Source: PHAA01 sp034927445
Lineage (GTDB): Bacteria; Bacillota; Syntrophomonadia; Syntrophomonadales; Syntrophomonadaceae
Assembly: GCA_034927445.1 (NCBI GenBank)
Contig: JAYFPZ010000011.1
Span: forward strand, 62,001 to 126,000
Reading direction: 5' to 3'
Length of the DNA: 64,000 bases
Position 1 is the stretch's first letter. Each line of letters starts with the position of its first letter. Shown piece after piece: positions 17,763 through 26,329 of the stretch. The position numbers and the translations under genes were made by a program. The notes beneath the pieces are model-generated. The model searched no databases and was not told the origin of the DNA. It saw only the letters and a program-made list of their open reading frames with translations.

Positions 17763-18377
17763 GTGCCGATCCCTGAATATAAACAAAACAAAGAAAGACG
17801 CCAAAAACTGTTGGATTGCTCACTGGACCTCTTTATTGAAAAAGGCTATTTTAACACTGCCATTCGCGATATTATTATTAGATCGGGTTTTGGAACCGGA
17901 ACTTTTTACAATTACTTTATTGATAAAGAAGATGTATTGAAGGCGCTGCTGGAGGAATTCGCCGAAGAAATTATGTCCAGCTTTGCTGATTACTGGTCCA
18001 TAGAAAAAGACCTGCATAAGAGGTTTATTGAGACCAAGCGGCTCACCATGGAGGTATTTGCCAAGCACGAAAAGCTGTCAGAGTTATACAGCCGGGTAAC
18101 CGGCGCAAGCGACCCTATTGACCAGTGTATAAAGCAGTTTGAAGACAGGTTGATTGATTTTTATTCAAATAATATCGAATATGGCATAAAGAAAGGTATT
18201 TTCAATAAGGTTTACATAGCTCCCATTGCTCACGCCATCCTGGCCACCGAAAAATTTTTGTTATATAAGTGGATCGTATTAAAAGCCATATCAAGACAAG
18301 AAATGATAGATATGGTTGTTTCTTTCCATGAAACCCTGGCTGAAGGCTTATTGACAAACCGGCAAAATTCTGAATAA
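17763..18377 (+). CDS. TetR/AcrR family transcriptional regulator
   Basis: DNA-binding repressor of about 204 residues. The helix-turn-helix region is seen from about residue 8 to 55: LFIEKGYFNTAIRDIIIRSG then FGTGTFYNYFIDKEDVLKAL. GTG 17763 is chosen as start because GGAGG at 17749-17753 is 9 bases upstream; extending to 17697 would run through the operator-like palindrome. The C-terminal part is an all-helical ligand domain of unknown specificity. The gene lies upstream of a nitroreductase, with a second palindrome of the same type between them, so it probably controls both. Confidence 0.9.
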   Translation: MPIPEYKQNKERRQKLLDCSLDLFIEKGYFNTAIRDIIIRSGFGTGTFYNYFIDKEDVLKALLEEFAEEIMSSFADYWSIEKDLHKRFIETKRLTMEVFAKHEKLSELYSRVTGASDPIDQCIKQFEDRLIDFYSNNIEYGIKKGIFNKVYIAPIAHAILATEKFLLYKWIVLKAISRQEMIDMVVSFHETLAEGLLTNRQNSE

Positions 18378-18389
18378 GGAGGATATCTG

Positions 18390-18497
18390 TTGGGTATAAG
18401 TGAACGTACGTACGTGCAGCGAGGGTATATCGTTCCTGCGGGATACCCGGGTAAGTCGTATGCTCCAGCTTGGCCTCTGAACCAATTGGGATCTTAA
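18390..18497 (+). CDS. possible 35-codon leader or remnant reading frame
   Basis: TTG at 18390 follows AAGGAGG (18376-18382) by 7 bases, and the frame runs to TAA at 18495-18497. The product would begin MGISERTYVQRGYIVPAGYP and matches no family I recognise. Its codons overlap operator-like site 2. It may be a short leader peptide, the remnant of a deleted gene, or chance; the well-placed ribosome binding site is the only support. Confidence 0.35.
   Translation: MGISERTYVQRGYIVPAGYPGKSYAPAWPLNQLGS
18401..18417. promoter_or_regulatory. TetR operator-like palindrome, site 2
   Basis: TGAACGTACGTACGTGC contains a perfect 12-bp palindrome ACGTACGTACGT and matches site 1 at 17732 in its first half. 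Its position between the TetR gene and the nitroreductase suggests control of the latter. Confidence 0.5.
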
Positions 18498-18554
18498 ACT
18501 GGTTACGGGATGCATCACCCGATCTATTATGATTAACTAAAGGAGGACTAATTT

Positions 18555-19130
18555 GTGGAAACCAAAGCTGCTATTTTAGGAAGAAGAAGTGTGAGAAGGT
18601 ATACCGATCAGCCTTTACAAGACGCAGATGTCCAGGACATTATTACGGCAGGTTTATACGCCCCTTCGGCCCTGGATTTTCAGCCCTGGTACTTTGTGGT
18701 GGTTAAAAGTTCCGAGCAACTCGAGAAATTGCGTGAATTTATGAGCGCAGTCTACCATAAGTTTGAACCTGTTTTATATGAACGGTTTCGCAACCACCCC
18801 GCTGCTATCGCTGAAACCAAGGTATTTCTCAAGAGCCTGGGGGGAACCCAGTGCTGCATTCTCGCTTTTATGCTAAGACAAGATTATCCCGATAAAAAAG
18901 GGGTTATCGAGGGAGTAAGCGCTGCGGTGCAGAACATGCTGTTAGCGGCATATGACCAAGGTATCGGTTCATGCTGGATGACTGCGCCCATGCGGGTAGG
19001 CATGGAAGAAGAACTGCGTCTAAAATACGCGCCAGAACACGGCGACTTTGTTGCTGCCATCACTTTTGGCTACCCCGCTTACGCCCCCAAGACCCCCAAA
19101 CGCAAGGAAGGCCGATATGAAATAATTTAA
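18555..19130 (+). CDS. nitroreductase family protein
   Basis: FMN-dependent oxidoreductase of 191 residues, the usual length for the nitroreductase superfamily. It opens with AILGRRSVRRYTDQPL, the FMN-phosphate-binding Arg-Ser-x-Arg motif, followed by LYAPSALDFQPWYFVVV with the AP-S-xxx-QPW FMN loop; GIGSCWMT near residue 140 is the second flavin contact. GTG 18555 is the start, with AGGAGG 8 bases upstream. It is downstream of the TetR gene and likely induced with it. Natural substrate is unknown; quinone or nitroaromatic reduction is typical for the family. Confidence 0.9.
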   Translation: METKAAILGRRSVRRYTDQPLQDADVQDIITAGLYAPSALDFQPWYFVVVKSSEQLEKLREFMSAVYHKFEPVLYERFRNHPAAIAETKVFLKSLGGTQCCILAFMLRQDYPDKKGVIEGVSAAVQNMLLAAYDQGIGSCWMTAPMRVGMEEELRLKYAPEHGDFVAAITFGYPAYAPKTPKRKEGRYEII

Positions 19131-19163
19131 AAAGATATATTTGACCATGGGCTGGATTTGCTT

Positions 19164-19201
19164 AAAAGCTGCACGTTCTTATAGCAACCTGTGCGGCTTT
19201 T
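19164..19201. terminator. hairpin between nitroreductase and DMT transporter genes
   Basis: AAAAGCTGCAC (19164-19174) pairs with GTGCGGCTTTT (19191-19201) with one G-T pair. A/T ends on both sides let it act for both convergent genes. Confidence 0.65.
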
Positions 19202-19237
19202 AAGCTGAGGATTTTGCCATAATTGCAGAGTTTATTT

Positions 19238-20326
19238 TTAATGGCAATGCCGATGGTGGATGTTAGGGGTATGCCCATGACTATGTTCCATGGGTTCATG
19301 CCGATGAACATGGGAATGATATTCATTGGCCTTTATATTGACATCCGGATGAGAATGGCTGTGATGCTGGTCAGCATGACCATGCCGATGTTCATGTACC
19401 AGGGGTTCATGCCGGTGCCAATGTACATGGTCTTCTTTCAGCAGCAGCCCTGCCCCCAATAACATGATCGGTAAAGAAATAATGAATTGAAATCCCAGAG
19501 TTTCTTGAAAAGCAAAAACAGATATTATTGCTCCCAAAAAAGGTGCAATCCCGAACAACGCACTGGTTCGGGCCGAACCCAGTTCCCGCATGGCATGAAT
19601 AAAAAGCAAAATACTTAATCCATAGCTTGCACAGCCTAACAGCATGGCACAAATTGCAGGGAGCAAAGGCGGCAGCAGTTGTCCGACCGACCTGGCTAAA
19701 ACCAAGGAAAATATGCCTGCGCTCAGCCCTTTGAACATAACAATCGTAAGGGGATTTTTAGCCGAGATATTGCGCGTAAAATTGTTGTCTACCCCCCATA
19801 ACCCGCAGGCTGCAAGTACGCCTAAGGCACTGACGGAAAACCCCCATTGCCCGGAAGGGTTCCATGACAGCAGAATACTGGCGACGGTTATTAAGGTTAC
19901 TGCTCCCCAGACCCGCCTGCTTACATGTTCTTTAAATATAATGGCTGCAATAACCGTCGTGGCGACACCCTCAAAATTTAATAGCAGCGAAGCGGTTGCC
20001 GCCGGGGCGGCCTTTAATGAAAACATCAATATAATCGGAGCGGCAATCCCGCCGGCGATAATAGCGCCGATGAGCCATGGCAAGTCACGCTTATTCAGCT
20101 TGGCTTCTTTCTTATCCTGTCCCTCAGAATTTTCTAGACTGTGCCAAAGCAGAAGTCCTATTCCACTCCCTAAATACAACAATGCAGATAAGGAGATCGG
20201 CGCTATTTCCCCTAAAAGGTACTTGGAAACGGGAGTGCTTATCCCAAATAGCACGGCAGCTGTCAACACCTGCAACAAGGAGAGGTTTTTTGATATTGCT
20301 GGCTTCCTGGAGTTTTCATCAAACAT
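19238..20326 (-). CDS. DMT (EamA) family transporter with histidine-rich tail
   Basis: Membrane transporter of 362 residues with about ten hydrophobic segments in two EamA repeats (residues about 15-155 and 165-305). The C-terminal 60 residues are unusual: about a third are His (for example HEHRHGHADQHHSHSH), a likely cytoplasmic or exposed metal buffer. It is the fifth gene after the cobalamin riboswitch, behind cbiQOMN, and so is probably part of the cobalt-handling operon. Uptake or efflux of cobalt or nickel is an inference from the tail and context; EamA proteins more often move metabolites. The Shine-Dalgarno sequence is weak. Confidence 0.85.
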   Translation of the reverse strand: MFDENSRKPAISKNLSLLQVLTAAVLFGISTPVSKYLLGEIAPISLSALLYLGSGIGLLLWHSLENSEGQDKKEAKLNKRDLPWLIGAIIAGGIAAPIILMFSLKAAPAATASLLLNFEGVATTVIAAIIFKEHVSRRVWGAVTLITVASILLSWNPSGQWGFSVSALGVLAACGLWGVDNNFTRNISAKNPLTIVMFKGLSAGIFSLVLARSVGQLLPPLLPAICAMLLGCASYGLSILLFIHAMRELGSARTSALFGIAPFLGAIISVFAFQETLGFQFIISLPIMLLGAGLLLKEDHVHWHRHEPLVHEHRHGHADQHHSHSHPDVNIKANEYHSHVHRHEPMEHSHGHTPNIHHRHCH

Positions 20327-20473
20327 ATCCGGCGCTCCCGTCCATCTCTCGGGTATTAAACCATTGCTCCACCTTTCCCGGCATCAGCCCTCAGGGCTAA
20401 GGCTTATCCCTTAAGCATCGAAATTAATCGGGTTTATTCCGCTGCAAACCGGCTGAAGCAGCAATAAAACACC

Positions 20474-20794
20474 CTATCTTGTGTCGGCCGATTGTTCTTG
20501 CTTGGTCCTTTCAACGAATCTTCCCATGAAAAAGGCCAGGATCCCAACCCCTATGCCGGTTTGTACGCAAAACAGCAGGCTCTCGACTTCGCCCGGCAAT
20601 TCTCCTCCTATCCAAGTTTCCATCACCGGCGTAAACCATGGTTCATACTCGGTCCCGGTAATCTGGGAAACAACCTGGCTGCCTGCATCATCCGAGCCGC
20701 CAAACTCAGCCCCCTTTAAGGCAAACAAGGGCACCACGGCAATCAATACGACTATAACCAACAGGATCAGAGTTGTTTTTTTCTGCTTAGGCAT
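20474..20794 (-). CDS. cbiN: cobalt ECF transporter accessory protein CbiN
   Basis: Small component of the CbiMNQO cobalt importer, 106 residues. It has two membrane helices at about 7-25 and 77-95. The extracytoplasmic loop carries the family motifs GAEFGGSDDAGSQ and YEPWFTPVMETW, and the second helix is preceded by LPGEVESLLFCVQTGIG. CbiN contacts the CbiM metal-binding loop and is needed for cobalt uptake. ATG 20794 overlaps the cbiM stop by 8 bases. The upstream in-frame GTG at 20803 is less likely as it lies in the AGGTAGGTG ribosome binding site. Confidence 0.93.
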   Translation of the reverse strand: MPKQKKTTLILLVIVVLIAVVPLFALKGAEFGGSDDAGSQVVSQITGTEYEPWFTPVMETWIGGELPGEVESLLFCVQTGIGVGILAFFMGRFVERTKQEQSADTR

Positions 20795-21545
20795 TGTTTT
20801 CACCTACCTTAATAAATCCTATGCCGATCAATTCTGATTTTGCATAGGTTTCAAGACTCATAATGATGACAACGCTTAAAATTCCCTCGACAATTGCCAA
20901 TGGCAGCTGGGTCGGGGCAAAAACGGCCAGGAATTTGACTGCCGACGCCGCCATCCCGCCGGTGGGGGAAGGATAAGCCAGGGCCAGCTGCATACTGGTA
21001 ATGCAATAGGTAAATAGATCCCCGATTGACGCTGCCAGGAAAACCCCGATATTTCTATTGACTTTCATGCCCTGGCATAGTTTGTATATCCCATAAGAGA
21101 CCAGCGGCCCCGCAATCGCCATGGAAAATGTATTGGCGCCCAGGGTGGTCAATCCGCCGTGGGCAAGCAGGATCGCCTGGAAGATCAACACAATGATGCC
21201 CAGGATGCTGACTGCGTACGGTCCGAACAATATTGCCCCCAGTCCGGTACCGGTCATATGGGAACAACTGCCTGTCACTGAGGGAATCTTCAAAGAAGAT
21301 ATTACGAAAATAAATGCGCCGGCTATGGCCAGAATGGTTATGGCCCGGTGGTCTTCCGACAGGGTTTTCTTTATTGAAAAGTAACCGGCCACTAGGAAGG
21401 GGATGCAGACAACTCCCCAAATAATACAAAATTGGGGGGGAAGATATCCCTCCATGATGTGCATTGCGTTTGCCGTTGGCACTATGCCAAAGGTCAATGC
21501 CAATACGGCAGCGGCAGTTAGGATTTTCTTATGTTTATGGTCCAT
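20787..21545 (-). CDS. cbiM: cobalt ECF transporter S component CbiM
   Basis: Substrate-specific membrane component of the cobalt importer, 252 residues. After a signal-like segment (about 9-28) the mature N-terminus is MHIMEGYLPPQFCIIWG: the His2 and following residues of this sequence bind Co(II) in CbiM/NikM proteins, and processing to expose Met-His is typical. Further motifs SLKIPSVTGSCSHMTGTGLG (second metal His) and six hydrophobic segments agree. AAGGAGG precedes the ATG. It lies between cbiO and cbiN. Confidence 0.95.
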   Translation of the reverse strand: MDHKHKKILTAAAVLALTFGIVPTANAMHIMEGYLPPQFCIIWGVVCIPFLVAGYFSIKKTLSEDHRAITILAIAGAFIFVISSLKIPSVTGSCSHMTGTGLGAILFGPYAVSILGIIVLIFQAILLAHGGLTTLGANTFSMAIAGPLVSYGIYKLCQGMKVNRNIGVFLAASIGDLFTYCITSMQLALAYPSPTGGMAASAVKFLAVFAPTQLPLAIVEGILSVVIIMSLETYAKSELIGIGFIKVGENNA

Positions 21546-21571
21546 AGTATTCTCCTCCTTTTCTGGATCAA

Positions 21572-22429
21572 TTAGTCAGCCCAAGCCCAATTAGCTGCGC
21601 GGCCATTCTCTAAAAATTCCTTGAACTCTTGTATACTTTTGGGACAGGCCGCCTTCTCCCGCAAGTACGCGTTTGCTACCAGCAATTTATATACTTCCAG
21701 CATGGTCGGCAGCTTGAGATGGGCCTGTTCTAAAATCGCTTTATCTTGAAATATGTCCAATGGCGGTCCATCGGCGATGATTTTTCCCTGACTGAATACC
21801 AGCAGCCGTTGGGCCCATCTATAAGCGAAATCTACATCATGCGTGGAAATCAACAGGGTCTTGCCCTCGGAACCAAGTTGGTCCAGCACTTCTTCCAACA
21901 TCTTTGCATTTACGGGATCAAGCGACGACGTCGGTTCATCGAAGATGATAATCTCCGGCTGCATAGCAATGATATCGGCGATACTGACCCGTTTTTTTTC
22001 ACCGCCGCTCAAATAATGAGGCGGGCGATCCTTTAATTCTGTGATATTCATATATTCCAGAGCTTCATCGACCCGTTCCCGCACTTCCTCTTTAGGGATT
22101 TTCAGATTCATTGGTCCAAAAGCAACCTCGGCCCTGACCGTGGAAGCGATAATTTGATTATCCGCATCCTGAAATACGATTCCGATATGTTTGCGCAGCT
22201 CCTTTAAATTGCTTTTCGTAACGACCGTGCCCCGGTAAGTGATCTTGCCCTGCCGGGGTCTATAAACCCCGTTCAGGTTCAGAAAAAACGTGGATTTTCC
22301 CGACCCGTTGGAACCCAAAACCGCAATTTTCTCGCCGGCATATATATCCACGTTCACCCCATTCAACGCAGCCGTACCATTGCTATAGACATAAAATAGG
22401 TCTTCGACCTTCAATATTGCTTTTTCCAT
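21572..22429 (-). CDS. cbiO: cobalt ECF transporter ATPase CbiO
   Basis: ATP-binding subunit of the cobalt energy-coupling factor transporter, 285 residues. Walker A is GSNGSGKST near residue 37, the Q-loop is VFQDADNQI (the QDADxQ form is typical of ECF ATPases), the signature is LSGGEKKRVSIA, Walker B is IIIFDEPTSSLDP, and the switch His is in STHDVDFAY. It follows cbiQ by 12 bases. One ATPase gene suggests a CbiO homodimer, as usual for CbiMNQO. Confidence 0.95.
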   Translation of the reverse strand: MEKAILKVEDLFYVYSNGTAALNGVNVDIYAGEKIAVLGSNGSGKSTFFLNLNGVYRPRQGKITYRGTVVTKSNLKELRKHIGIVFQDADNQIIASTVRAEVAFGPMNLKIPKEEVRERVDEALEYMNITELKDRPPHYLSGGEKKRVSIADIIAMQPEIIIFDEPTSSLDPVNAKMLEEVLDQLGSEGKTLLISTHDVDFAYRWAQRLLVFSQGKIIADGPPLDIFQDKAILEQAHLKLPTMLEVYKLLVANAYLREKAACPKSIQEFKEFLENGRAANWAWAD

Positions 22430-22441
22430 AACTGACCCTTT

Positions 22442-23332
22442 CTATTTGGTTAAGCCCCACAGCATAATCAAAGCAATTACAAAAGCTGCCGCCGTAGCCA
22501 TCTGCGTTTTATCAACCTTAACATCTTCCTCAAGAAACAAAAGCTCTCCCTCATAGCACCTGGCTTCCATGGCATCATAATAAGCGTTGGCCTTGTTCAG
22601 GGAAACTACCAGCATATTGCCGGCGATGCTGCCGAAGGTCTGCCAGGAAGTTTTAATATCAATGTAGCCCAGACGGGACTCCGCCGCATTTTTCATATTG
22701 ATAAAAACATCGATCAAAATGAAAATATGACGGTAAATCATATGCATCAGCTCTACAATTAGCTTGGGTACATGCATTTTTCGCAGCACATGGATAATTT
22801 CTGCGGAAGGCGTTGACAGCACCAGCATCATCAAGGCACTGACCGCTGCAAAAACCTTCAGAATTAAAAAAAATCCATTATAAAGCATGGCCGGGGAGGT
22901 AAACACATAACCAAAACCCAGATACAGCTTATACGGCCCCAGGGGTTGCTTGGCAAAATCAATGATAATAGCCAGAGCGCTGAGCAGTATAAAACTGGTT
23001 GGAATCGCCAGCACCGACAAATATTCATGTAACGGGAGCTTTCCTTTGGCCATAGTCAGCCATGCCATTGCCATAATTACTGCGACCGATACATAGGGAT
23101 TATTCAGTACCAGGCATAGAATGATGGTAAGAACCGCAAAAAATACTTTAAAGTCGGGACTCCATGGTCTGATTTTGGAGTTATAGGCATATAAGTCGAT
23201 AAAAACCCATTCCCCATGGTTATGTCTGATGCCATGATGAGGATGGCCCACTCCCACTTCAGACCCATGACCTTCCTGATGAACTGCATTGGGGGCCGTC
23301 GAGATACCTGGCCCGTTCCCATTCCCACCCAT
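22442..23332 (-). CDS. cbiQ: cobalt ECF transporter T component CbiQ, with Gly/His-rich N-terminus
   Basis: Transmembrane coupling subunit, 296 residues from ATG 23332, which has GGGAGG 10 bases upstream; a longer frame to 23404 has no site. The first 45 residues are an unusual Gly/His-rich extension (for example GHPHHGIRHNHGEW) before the normal CbiQ start FIDLYAYNSKIRPWSP. The core has about five helices and the two coupling helices with the Ala-Arg-Gly-like motif AAESRLG and MEARCYEG. It is the first gene after the cobalamin riboswitch. The His-rich extension may bind cobalt or nickel. Confidence 0.92.
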   Translation of the reverse strand: MGGNGNGPGISTAPNAVHQEGHGSEVGVGHPHHGIRHNHGEWVFIDLYAYNSKIRPWSPDFKVFFAVLTIILCLVLNNPYVSVAVIMAMAWLTMAKGKLPLHEYLSVLAIPTSFILLSALAIIIDFAKQPLGPYKLYLGFGYVFTSPAMLYNGFFLILKVFAAVSALMMLVLSTPSAEIIHVLRKMHVPKLIVELMHMIYRHIFILIDVFINMKNAAESRLGYIDIKTSWQTFGSIAGNMLVVSLNKANAYYDAMEARCYEGELLFLEEDVKVDKTQMATAAAFVIALIMLWGLTK

Positions 23333-23500
23333 ATTTATAGTTCCTCCCTGGGATAGCTCCCTGACCGGATCTCTTACTGTCTGGATTGCTCGTCCGAACG
23401 CCATGCCGCTTGTCTTTTTTCTGGATGGATCATTCCCGGCCCAGGCGCTGAGCCGGTTTTAAGCAGCCCCTCCCCCGGTCACGGCCGCTCCCATAATAAA

Positions 23501-23526
23501 AATACCCTTCCCTGGGGAAGAGTATT
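23501..23526 (-). terminator. riboswitch-controlled terminator ahead of cbiQ
   Basis: On the minus strand AATACTCTTCCCC pairs with GGGAAGGGTATT (with one internal mismatch) and is followed by TTTTATTAT. It lies between the cobalamin aptamer and cbiQ and fits a transcription-attenuation expression platform. Confidence 0.8.
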
Positions 23527-23594
23527 CTAACTGCTGTCAAGCAATTTTACCATTAACATGCAAATACCCCCTAACATCCCGTAGGTCGTCCAAT

Positions 23595-23770
23595 TGTCGG
23601 CACAAGCAGGTCTCCTGGCTTAAGATCATCATTAACATCACGTCTTCCCGGTTTAGTCCAGTGACATAGTGTGAGTCAACTCCCTATTACAGTGGCGGGC
23701 ACCGCGTCAGCTTCAACTGACTTCCCTCTAATTCTCCCCCTCAGGCAAGAATCACTTGTACCCCATATAT
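23595..23770 (-). ncRNA. cobalamin riboswitch upstream of cbiQOMN
   Basis: The minus strand carries the B12 box TAAGCCAGGAGACCTGCT (complement of 23606-23623) and, upstream, GCCACTG (complement near 23691-23697), plus the GGGAGAATTAGAGGGAAG-type 5' stem region. Together these are the classic adenosylcobalamin aptamer arrangement. A terminator follows at 23501-23526. It should switch off cobalt uptake when B12 is plentiful. Confidence 0.93.
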
Positions 23771-23859
23771 GCAATTATCAGATATTATAACACAGGTAAC
23801 CGGAACTGCTTAATAATGTTAATATTTTTTTACCAAAACCACCCGGCGTCCCTGCATGT

Positions 23860-25116
23860 CTACTCGTTTTTCAAGCTGCCGCCGTCTCTCTGCCCGCTAA
23901 TAATAAAGACGGGATTTATAGCCGTCATCATATGATATTCTCCCACTTCTTTTGATCGGGCAGCCGAAATCTGAACAATATCAAGTTCCGTAAAACCGTA
24001 ATGCTGCAAACTGGCTATGGCTTCGGTCAGGGTTTCCAAGGTAATGGCGTTAATGACCACACGTATTTCAGGATTCTTGGCAACCAGCAGGTTTATAATC
24101 CCCGCCATATTTCTTTTGGACCCACCGATAAACGCACGATCGGGTGCGGGCAAATCAATCAGGGCTGCCGGGGCTTGGCCTGGTACCACTTTTAAATTCC
24201 AGGCATGCAACCGCTCCGCATTGGTCTTTATCAGGGAGGCCGCCTCTTCATTCTCATCAACCGCATATACCGTACCTTCATAAACCTGCAGAGCTATATC
24301 TATCGACACCGCACCCGTCCCCGCACCGATATCATAGACCAGGTCGCCGGGTCGGAGCTGAAGCTTGGATAAGGAAACACTCCGAATTTCACTTTTGGTC
24401 ATGGGTATGCTGCCCCGGACAAATAAACGGTCTTCCAGGCCATGGGTAGTAATCTCCCGGGGCAAGAGTTTTTCATTTTCTACCAGCATTACACTCAAAG
24501 GGTCAAATTCCCTCCGGGCCTGCAATTCAGCTTGCGCTGTCACCACTCGTTCCTCCGGATAGGAGAGTCTTTCCCCAACATGGACCAAAGCCGCTCCCAG
24601 ATGGTTGTCCACCAGTACCTGGCAAATACGCTGAACCGTACAGTCTCCCCCGGTCAGGAAGAAGGTCTTTTGATTATTTAAAACCGCCCCCATAATATTG
24701 CCCGCCCGGCCATGAAGACTCACCATCTTGACGTCTTCCCAAGCCATTTTAAGCTTGGCGCAAAGGTACTGCAATGAACTGAGGCCGGGTACAAACTCCA
24801 CCTGGCAGCCGCCCCAGGCTGCGTCGGCCTGCTTTCGCTCCTCAATCAACTGATTCAGCTTTTTGGCGCCGCTGTAAAAGCCGACATCGCCGGAGAATAT
24901 TACTGAAATAATCTTATAGTCGGGATTTGCAGCAATATACTCAACCATCCCGGCCGGGGCGATGGCACAAAATTTGTCGCCCTTCATCCCGGGCAGGCTG
25001 TCCAGCATTCTCTCGGCACCGATGAGAAGGTCGCTTTTTTCAAGCAGCCCCCGGGCTTGTGCGGTGAGGGTTTTTAAATTTCCCATTCCCAGGCCAACAC
25101 AATAGATTTTTTTCAT
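23860..25116 (-). CDS. cbiET: cobalt-precorrin-7 C5-methyltransferase / C15-methyltransferase (decarboxylating), CbiE-CbiT fusion
   Basis: Bifunctional enzyme of 418 residues that methylates C5 and C15 of the corrin ring and removes the C12 acetate carboxyl group. Residues about 1-200 are the CbiE tetrapyrrole methylase (MKKIYCVGLGMGNLKTLTAQ, with GDVGFYSGAKKL). Residues 215-418 are CbiT, with the SAM-binding loop LVYDIGAGTGAVSIDIAL. CbiE and CbiT are separate in many Bacillota; the fusion is like CobL. The start 25116 replaces a 38-residue N-terminal extension that lacks homology; a GAGGTAGG site precedes it. It is the last gene of the cobalamin operon. Confidence 0.94.
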   Translation of the reverse strand: MKKIYCVGLGMGNLKTLTAQARGLLEKSDLLIGAERMLDSLPGMKGDKFCAIAPAGMVEYIAANPDYKIISVIFSGDVGFYSGAKKLNQLIEERKQADAAWGGCQVEFVPGLSSLQYLCAKLKMAWEDVKMVSLHGRAGNIMGAVLNNQKTFFLTGGDCTVQRICQVLVDNHLGAALVHVGERLSYPEERVVTAQAELQARREFDPLSVMLVENEKLLPREITTHGLEDRLFVRGSIPMTKSEIRSVSLSKLQLRPGDLVYDIGAGTGAVSIDIALQVYEGTVYAVDENEEAASLIKTNAERLHAWNLKVVPGQAPAALIDLPAPDRAFIGGSKRNMAGIINLLVAKNPEIRVVINAITLETLTEAIASLQHYGFTELDIVQISAARSKEVGEYHMMTAINPVFIISGQRDGGSLKNE

Positions 25117-25236
25117 TGCCCTACCTCGATTTATCCAACGTCTTGATCGTTTAGTCCTCTGCCGGGATATAGCTCTGATAAACTGCAGCTTAAACCAGTC
25201 AAGGTCCTTTATCCAGGCATTTTCATTCATATGTAT

Positions 25237-26304
25237 TTATAGCTTGAGGTTCTCAGCCATCGGCCAGTGGTATTTACGGCTCCTGACGGCTATGGCCATA
25301 GTGACGCCCTCCAATTTCTTTCTAGGCACGATCAGCCGCCCCTGGCTGCCTAAAACTGCCGCTCGTTCGGCTACATTGTCAACCCCGGTTACCGAGTGCA
25401 CGAAATCGGAGGAATAAAAATCCCCTGTAACTTCGGCCAGCTCCGCGGGCGAGAATACTTCAAACGGGATCTTAAGTTTTTGGGCCAGCTGATTAAGGGC
25501 GGCTTCGTCTTTTTTTAGATCCAGGGAGCATATTTTTTCCAGAGCATGCAGGGAAATGCCGTTTTCTTGCAGCATTTGGTGCAACAAGGTCTCTAGGTTG
25601 GCCAATGCCGTTCCCCTTTTGCAGCCGACGCCGATGCTCACCGTCTGGGGCACTATATGCAGAGTTCGTGGAAAAGGGTTTTTATTATAAAAAATTGACA
25701 ATGCCAAACCAAGTTCCAACTCCAGGCTCTCCTCATAATATACCAATTGCTCCGGCAGGCTCCCCTCAATCGGGTAATCGCTGTCAACCCCGATCATTTC
25801 GCCGTTTAATATGCTTACAGCTATGGCTTGGGCCAGCTGCGTTTCTTCCAGCCAAAGATGCTGCTGCCGGGCCCATTCATCTACCGCAAATTTATGATTA
25901 AGATCGGTGGCGGTGGTTATTACCGGCACTGCGCCAAGAATCCGGGCAATTTCCCGAGCAATCGCATTGGCCCCGCCCCTATGTCCTGATACCAGGGATA
26001 TGGCATATTTCCCCTTTTCATCCACAACCAGGACCGCGGGGTCAACGGCTTTATCCTTAATATGAGGGGCAATTGAGCGTACGGCGATACCACAGGCGCC
26101 TACAAAAACCAGCGCTTCACAGTTGGCCCAAGCCTCTTGGGTCCATTGGGCAAGGTTGCCCGCAAGCGGCAGCAGCCCCGCCTCTTCATTATAGGCTTTC
26201 ATTCCATAGGCCCGGCAAAGGTGCTGCTCGGAAGTCAAACCTATTTCTATGCGGCGGCATGTATGCGCTCCCTTTTTAGTAAATGAAACCAACGCAACTT
26301 TCAT
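25237..26304 (-). CDS. cbiG: cobalt-precorrin-5A hydrolase CbiG
   Basis: Enzyme of 355 residues that opens the delta-lactone of cobalt-precorrin-5A and releases acetaldehyde, a step specific to the anaerobic pathway. The N-terminal domain contains FVGACGIAVRSIAPHIKDK and VSGHRGGANAIAREIARILG, both CbiG signatures; the C-terminal domain has SIGVGCKRGTA and a later GVDNVAERAAVL. The start MKVALVSFTKKGAHT at 26304 is preceded by GGCAGGA. It follows cbiC by 25 bases. Confidence 0.94.
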   Translation of the reverse strand: MKVALVSFTKKGAHTCRRIEIGLTSEQHLCRAYGMKAYNEEAGLLPLAGNLAQWTQEAWANCEALVFVGACGIAVRSIAPHIKDKAVDPAVLVVDEKGKYAISLVSGHRGGANAIAREIARILGAVPVITTATDLNHKFAVDEWARQQHLWLEETQLAQAIAVSILNGEMIGVDSDYPIEGSLPEQLVYYEESLELELGLALSIFYNKNPFPRTLHIVPQTVSIGVGCKRGTALANLETLLHQMLQENGISLHALEKICSLDLKKDEAALNQLAQKLKIPFEVFSPAELAEVTGDFYSSDFVHSVTGVDNVAERAAVLGSQGRLIVPRKKLEGVTMAIAVRSRKYHWPMAENLKL

Positions 26305-26329
26305 AGATATTCCTGCCGTTTTTAATATA

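Noticed and set aside
19223..19462. 79-residue Met-rich plus-strand frame
   Set aside because: It is the complement of the histidine tail of the DMT transporter; His codons read backwards give Met-rich sequence.
19644..20414. 256-residue open frame on the plus strand
   Set aside because: It lies opposite the DMT transporter, which has clear membrane helices; the antisense product has no fold or ribosome binding site.
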